Positions 8,288 to 11,080 of a stretch of DNA of 11,080 nt are shown here, one piece after another; the first letter of the stretch is position 1; each line of letters opens with the position of its first letter. The translations under genes and the position numbers were made by a program. The DNA comes from Pelagophyceae sp. CCMP2097 (lineage: Eukaryota > Sar > Pelagophyceae): the NCBI GenBank assembly GCA_026770575.1, contig MU657176.1, positions 772,687-783,766 on the forward strand, given 5' to 3'. A model generated the notes under the pieces. The model saw only the letters and a list, made by a program, of their open reading frames with translations. It did no database searches and had not been told where the DNA came from.

Positions 8288-10257
8288 ATGGATGCCGACT
8301 CGGACGACGACTTGAACTTTGATGATATCTACGAAGAGGCGTCGCGCGCCGACGACGATGGTGCCGCGGGCGATTCGGCGGCGGCGCCGGAGCGCGAGGC
8401 CGTGGACCTCGCGGCGCTGACGTCGTCGGCGGACCGCGACGTCTGGTCGCAGCGGAACCGGGTCTGGCGTTTGAACGCCGTCGCGCTGCCCCGCCTATCT
8501 TTGCCCGGCGAGGCGAACGATGACTGGGTCGAGAAATACTTCCCGCACGCGCTCACCGACTTTGCCGGCGCTGCCACCGTAAACCGAGAGGCGCTCTACG
8601 CCCTGAAGAAGCAGGTCGAAATGCTCGAGCTCGCGAACTTTATCATCGCCGGGCCGCGGGGCTCGGGCAAGACGGCGGCGGCGCTGGCCCTCGCGCGCGC
8701 GTGGAAAGCCGCGCCGGAAAGGCCGCGGCAATGGGGAGTGACGGCTAGCGGCAGCAGAGGCAGTCGCCCCGGGCATCGCGGCCGATAAGAGATGACGTTT
8801 CCACGTTAGGTACGACGTGCCGGGCTCGGTCGCGCCGCCCCGCCGCAAGGCGGCGCCCGCGGCTGCGGCGGGAAAGAAGAAGAAGCACCGCGGGCCGTTT
8901 GTGCTGCGGCTCTTCCCGGCGGACGTGAAGCTTTTTCCGGAGCTCGAGGCCCGGATCAAGAAGTTTGTTTCTGCCGCCGACGCCGGCCTGGAGGGCTCGG
9001 CCGTCTGCGGCAACGCAAAGTTTATAATCTTCGAGGGCCTCGATTCGTGCCCCGCGATGCACCAGCAATTCGCGTTTTCGGCCCTCGGCAACCTGGACGC
9101 GCGAGGGTGCTGCTTTATTTTCACTGTAGTCCACGAGAAAAAGCTCATCGACAAGTTCGGCAAGCGCGCCAATACCGTCCACCTGGCCGCGCTGCCCGAC
9201 GACGAGGCGCTGGAAGTCCTTTTGGGTGTCTTTGTGAGCGAGCGCGTCGGCTACGAACTCGAGGGCGTGAAGCTCATTTTCCAGCACAAGAGGGCGGGCC
9301 GCGGCGACGTCGGCCGCGCCATATCGGCGACGCAGCGCGTCTTTGCGAAGTGGCACTTTTGCTCCCACGTCAACGCGTGCAAGGAGTTTTGCCCGGAGGT
9401 CTTTGCTGTCAAGCTCCGCCTAAGAGCCGACGCCGCTTTGGGCCGGCCGCCGGACCGGTGCAGTATCTGCACGCTGCGGCCGCCGTGTGCGCACGAGTCC
9501 GAGGCGGGCCTCGCGCAGCGCGGCCTGCAGCGGCGCGCCGAGCTGCCGCAGCGAGACGCGGACTCCATGCTCTGCGGCGGGTTCGTCAAGACGGGGGTCT
9601 GCCGAGTCTTCAACGCCCACGGGCACTGCTCGCAACCGCCCGCGTCCGGGTGGAGGACGTCGCGTTGAAGACGTTTACAGAGAGCGCACCCTCGATCGAC
9701 GCCCAAATAATAGGCTGCACCACCCGCGCGACGTCCACGACGTCTGGGAGCCGCCGCCGCGCTGCGGGCAGTGCACGCTCGTCTGGCCCTGCCGCCACTG
9801 CAACTTTACGGCGGACCGCGAGGCGCTATCCGCCATGGCCGCCGCCGTCGAGGCGTGGGCTACGAGGTGCGCTGGCTGCCGCGACGGCCTCGGCCGCTGC
9901 GCGCGGCGCTTCGAGGCGGAGCACGGCGTCGATGCCGACGTCGAAGCGACGCACGCCGCCGCCGCCGCCGCCGGCGCGCTCGCGGCGGCGGCGGCCGGCT
10001 TCGTGCGGACGTCGCGGACCACTGTCAAAGCCGACTACGCGCGGCGCCGCGCGGCCGTCTCCGCCGCGCACGCCGCCGCCGTCGACCGCGTCCGGCGCCT
10101 CCTGCCCGACGCGCCGCAGCACGACGCCGACGGCAAGGTGATCCTCGCGACCGTCGACGCGCTCCGGACCGCCCTTGAACACCTCCTCGCGCTCGAACCG
10201 CCGGCGCCGCCGCCCGCCGAAGCCAAGGACGCGCCCCACGCGCGCGGCCACCGATGA
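8288..10257 (+). CDS. Degenerate RFC-like AAA+ protein fused to zinc-binding C-terminus, 3 exons
   Basis: Exons 8288-8700, 8810-9649 and 9714-10257 give 598 residues (592 with a donor at 9632). After an acidic N-terminus, WVEKYFP (80-86) and the Walker A loop GPRGSGKT (122-129, K128) match the clamp-loader small-subunit order. FVLRLFPADVKLFPELEARI follows, in the place of the RFC VLELNASD block. Walker B is altered: E213-G214-L215-D216-S217 stands where RFC has DEADS. Sensor 1 reads FIFTVVHEKKLID, with V245 for the usual Asn. The Arg-finger R257 is kept (GKRA for SRC). Sensor 2 is GDVGRAI (303-309), missing the first Arg. The RFC collar domain is not seen. Instead come CSICTLRPPCAH (355-366), a CCCH-like C393/C402/C411 cluster, CGQCTLVWPCRHC (435-447) and a helical Ala-rich tail. 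ORC4 shares GPRGSGKT, but WVEKY and sensor 2 favour RFC. ATP binding is plausible, hydrolysis doubtful. The role is unknown; DNA or chromatin work is a guess. Confidence 0.72.
8701..8809 (+). other. Intron 1 of the RFC-like gene, with inverted-repeat ends
   Basis: Donor GTGGAA and acceptor CACGTTAG, 109 bp, phase 2, joining ALALARA to YDVPGSV. GTGGAAA at 8701-8707 is exactly complementary to TTTCCAC at 8798-8804. The interior holds a further imperfect GC-rich inverted repeat (GCCGCGCC..GGCCGCGGC, about 8708-8729). Without this splice the frame stops at 8786-8788. Confidence 0.75.
9650..9713 (+). other. Intron 2 of the RFC-like gene, with a competing GC donor at 9632
   Basis: The GT donor (GTGGAG, 9650) and acceptor AATAATAG (9713) give a 64-bp intron reading HCSQPPASG-LHHP. 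A GC donor 18 bases earlier (GCAACC, 9632) has the same phase and would read HCS-LHHP, placing a His after the third Cys of the CCCH-like cluster. GC-AG introns usually carry a stronger donor, so the GT form is preferred in the call. Confidence 0.6.
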
Positions 10258-11080
10258 CACCCGCTAACACCGACGCCGCACTCGGCGCGGCCAGGCGAGA
10301 CGGGACCTCGTGGTGGAGAGCCACTCGCTCGAGACACCGTTCGCTCGAGAAGCCGACACTGGCGCATACCAGCTTGAAGCACTGTTCGCGTTGCTACGGA
10401 TCGCCGGCGAATTTTGGGTCGTCTTTAGCGGAGCACGCATGCTGCGCGAACCCAAATCGCCCGAGGCGTACTCGGAAATCCGCGATCAGGATGCAGGCGC
10501 TGCTGCTACGCTCACACCGGCTGTCGGGATTTATGGGCAAAGTGGACAAGATGGCCGCGTCGATCGGAATGCAAAGGTTTGCGAACATGAACCAGTTCCA
10601 TTGGTTCGATAACCTCTTCGATGTAGAGCATGGCATCTTCGACTGCATGCACTACGACGACCTGCACATGCTATTCCTTGGCTGGATTCCGCGCCTTGTC
10701 GGGGCCATCAAGAAGATGTGCCAGCGCCACTACAAGAAGAACGCGACGCTGCACACGCCAGAAGATGTTCGGGCGCTCATCGAGTCGCTGCTGAAACGCG
10801 TGCCGTCTATGACGGACGGGGTCCGTCGTCTGAAGACGTTCGAGTATGGCTGGTGGGTCCAGGAGTCGTGGGGCGGCAGCGACAACGAGGCGATACTGCA
10901 GCAGGTCGCGTTCACATTCACGACGCACGATGCCCTGATCGAAGATGTCACCTTGAGAATGGCGGTCGCCCGGGTCGTGCAGTTAACTTTTAAATTCTAC
11001 CGCAAGCTGAAGATGAAGGTGTGGTGGCGCAAGTCTGAACGCGTGGAGCTGGCGGACGATCTCCGCGCAATGTTTAAGGA
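10254..11080 (+). CDS. Partial open frame, probable mobile-element (transposase-like) protein
   Basis: One frame has no stop from 10179 to the window end, and its first ATG (10254) overlaps the TGA of the previous gene; the true start could be here or at 10491 (MQALLLRSHRL). Counting from 10254, residues 44-47 are a C-x2-C pair (CSRC). From about residue 80 the protein is rich in Met, Phe, Trp, Lys and His, unlike the Ala/Arg-rich genes to the left, and GC falls to near 50-58%. QFHWFDNLFDVEHGIFDCMH leads into YDDLHMLFLGW (134-144). The D-x-x-H/LGW pattern in an acidic helical context recalls the conserved middle region of CACTA- and Plavaka-type transposon proteins. That likeness is weak and from memory. 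The C-terminus and any catalytic acids lie outside the window. A host gene with unusual codon use is the alternative. Confidence 0.5.
   Translation, partial: MTPANTDAALGAARRDGTSWWRATRSRHRSLEKPTLAHTSLKHCSRCYGSPANFGSSLAEHACCANPNRPRRTRKSAIRMQALLLRSHRLSGFMGKVDKMAASIGMQRFANMNQFHWFDNLFDVEHGIFDCMHYDDLHMLFLGWIPRLVGAIKKMCQRHYKKNATLHTPEDVRALIESLLKRVPSMTDGVRRLKTFEYGWWVQESWGGSDNEAILQQVAFTFTTHDALIEDVTLRMAVARVVQLTFKFYRKLKMKVWWRKSERVELADDLRAMFK

Noticed and set aside
8651..8674. Reading the ATPase as ORC4 because of GPRGSGKT
   Set aside because: The upstream WVEKY block, the aligned sensor-1 spacing and the GDVGRAI sensor-2 context fit RFC small subunits better; kept only as an alternative.
10310..10612. 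Alternative 100-codon frame with a fairly protein-like middle (LEALFALLRIAGEFWVV)
   Set aside because: It stops early, while the frame with the CxxC pair stays open to the window end and has the clear protein character downstream of 10491. A splice linking both cannot be excluded.
1..11080. CRISPR arrays, rRNA genes, bacterial operons or phage modules
   Set aside because: No regularly spaced repeats, no rRNA signatures, and intron-split eukaryotic families throughout.

Overview
The window looks like nuclear DNA of a GC-rich unicellular eukaryote. The genes are broken by short phase-consistent introns (about 42-141 bp), the proteins are rich in Ala and Arg, and the families are eukaryotic: a Sec14/CRAL-TRIO protein, a type II membrane glycosyltransferase, an IQ-motif array and an RFC-like clamp-loader ATPase. 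High GC, compact genes, tiny introns and short intergenic gaps would fit a picoeukaryotic alga such as a pelagophyte stramenopile. That placement is inference; nothing here fixes the species.

Layout, all on the + strand. At 2-115 the possible tail of an upstream coiled-coil gene enters from the left edge. At 494-1983 a four-exon CRAL-TRIO lipid-transfer protein has an Ala-rich tail encoded by a GCC microsatellite. At 2267-4243 an eight-exon gene encodes a signal-anchored, probably Golgi, glycosyltransferase resembling GT54 (MGAT4-type). At 4495-7441 a two-exon gene encodes a 967-residue protein with a long array of degenerate IQ motifs followed by a four-Cys zinc ribbon. At 7442-8287 is an 846-bp gap in which I see no gene. 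At 8288-10257 a three-exon gene fuses a degenerate RFC-small-subunit-like AAA+ region to a zinc-binding, coiled-coil C-terminus. From 10254 to the right edge is a long open frame of lower GC and different amino-acid use, probably a mobile-element protein, whose first possible ATG overlaps the preceding stop codon.

I rebuilt the exon structures by hand. I matched conserved motifs across frames and required GT..AG borders with matching phase. In most cases the joined exons restore a family motif across the junction, for example YR-HNLF and AAC-YEVL in the glycosyltransferase and AYT-VISPF in the CRAL-TRIO protein. The genes show no shared pathway. The most unusual item is the RFC-like/zinc fusion: Walker A is kept, but the Walker B acidic pair and the sensor-1 Asn are gone, no clamp-loader collar is seen, and two near-identical C-x2-C-T-L-x2-P-C-x-H motifs flank a CCCH-like finger that may be switched by alternative splicing.
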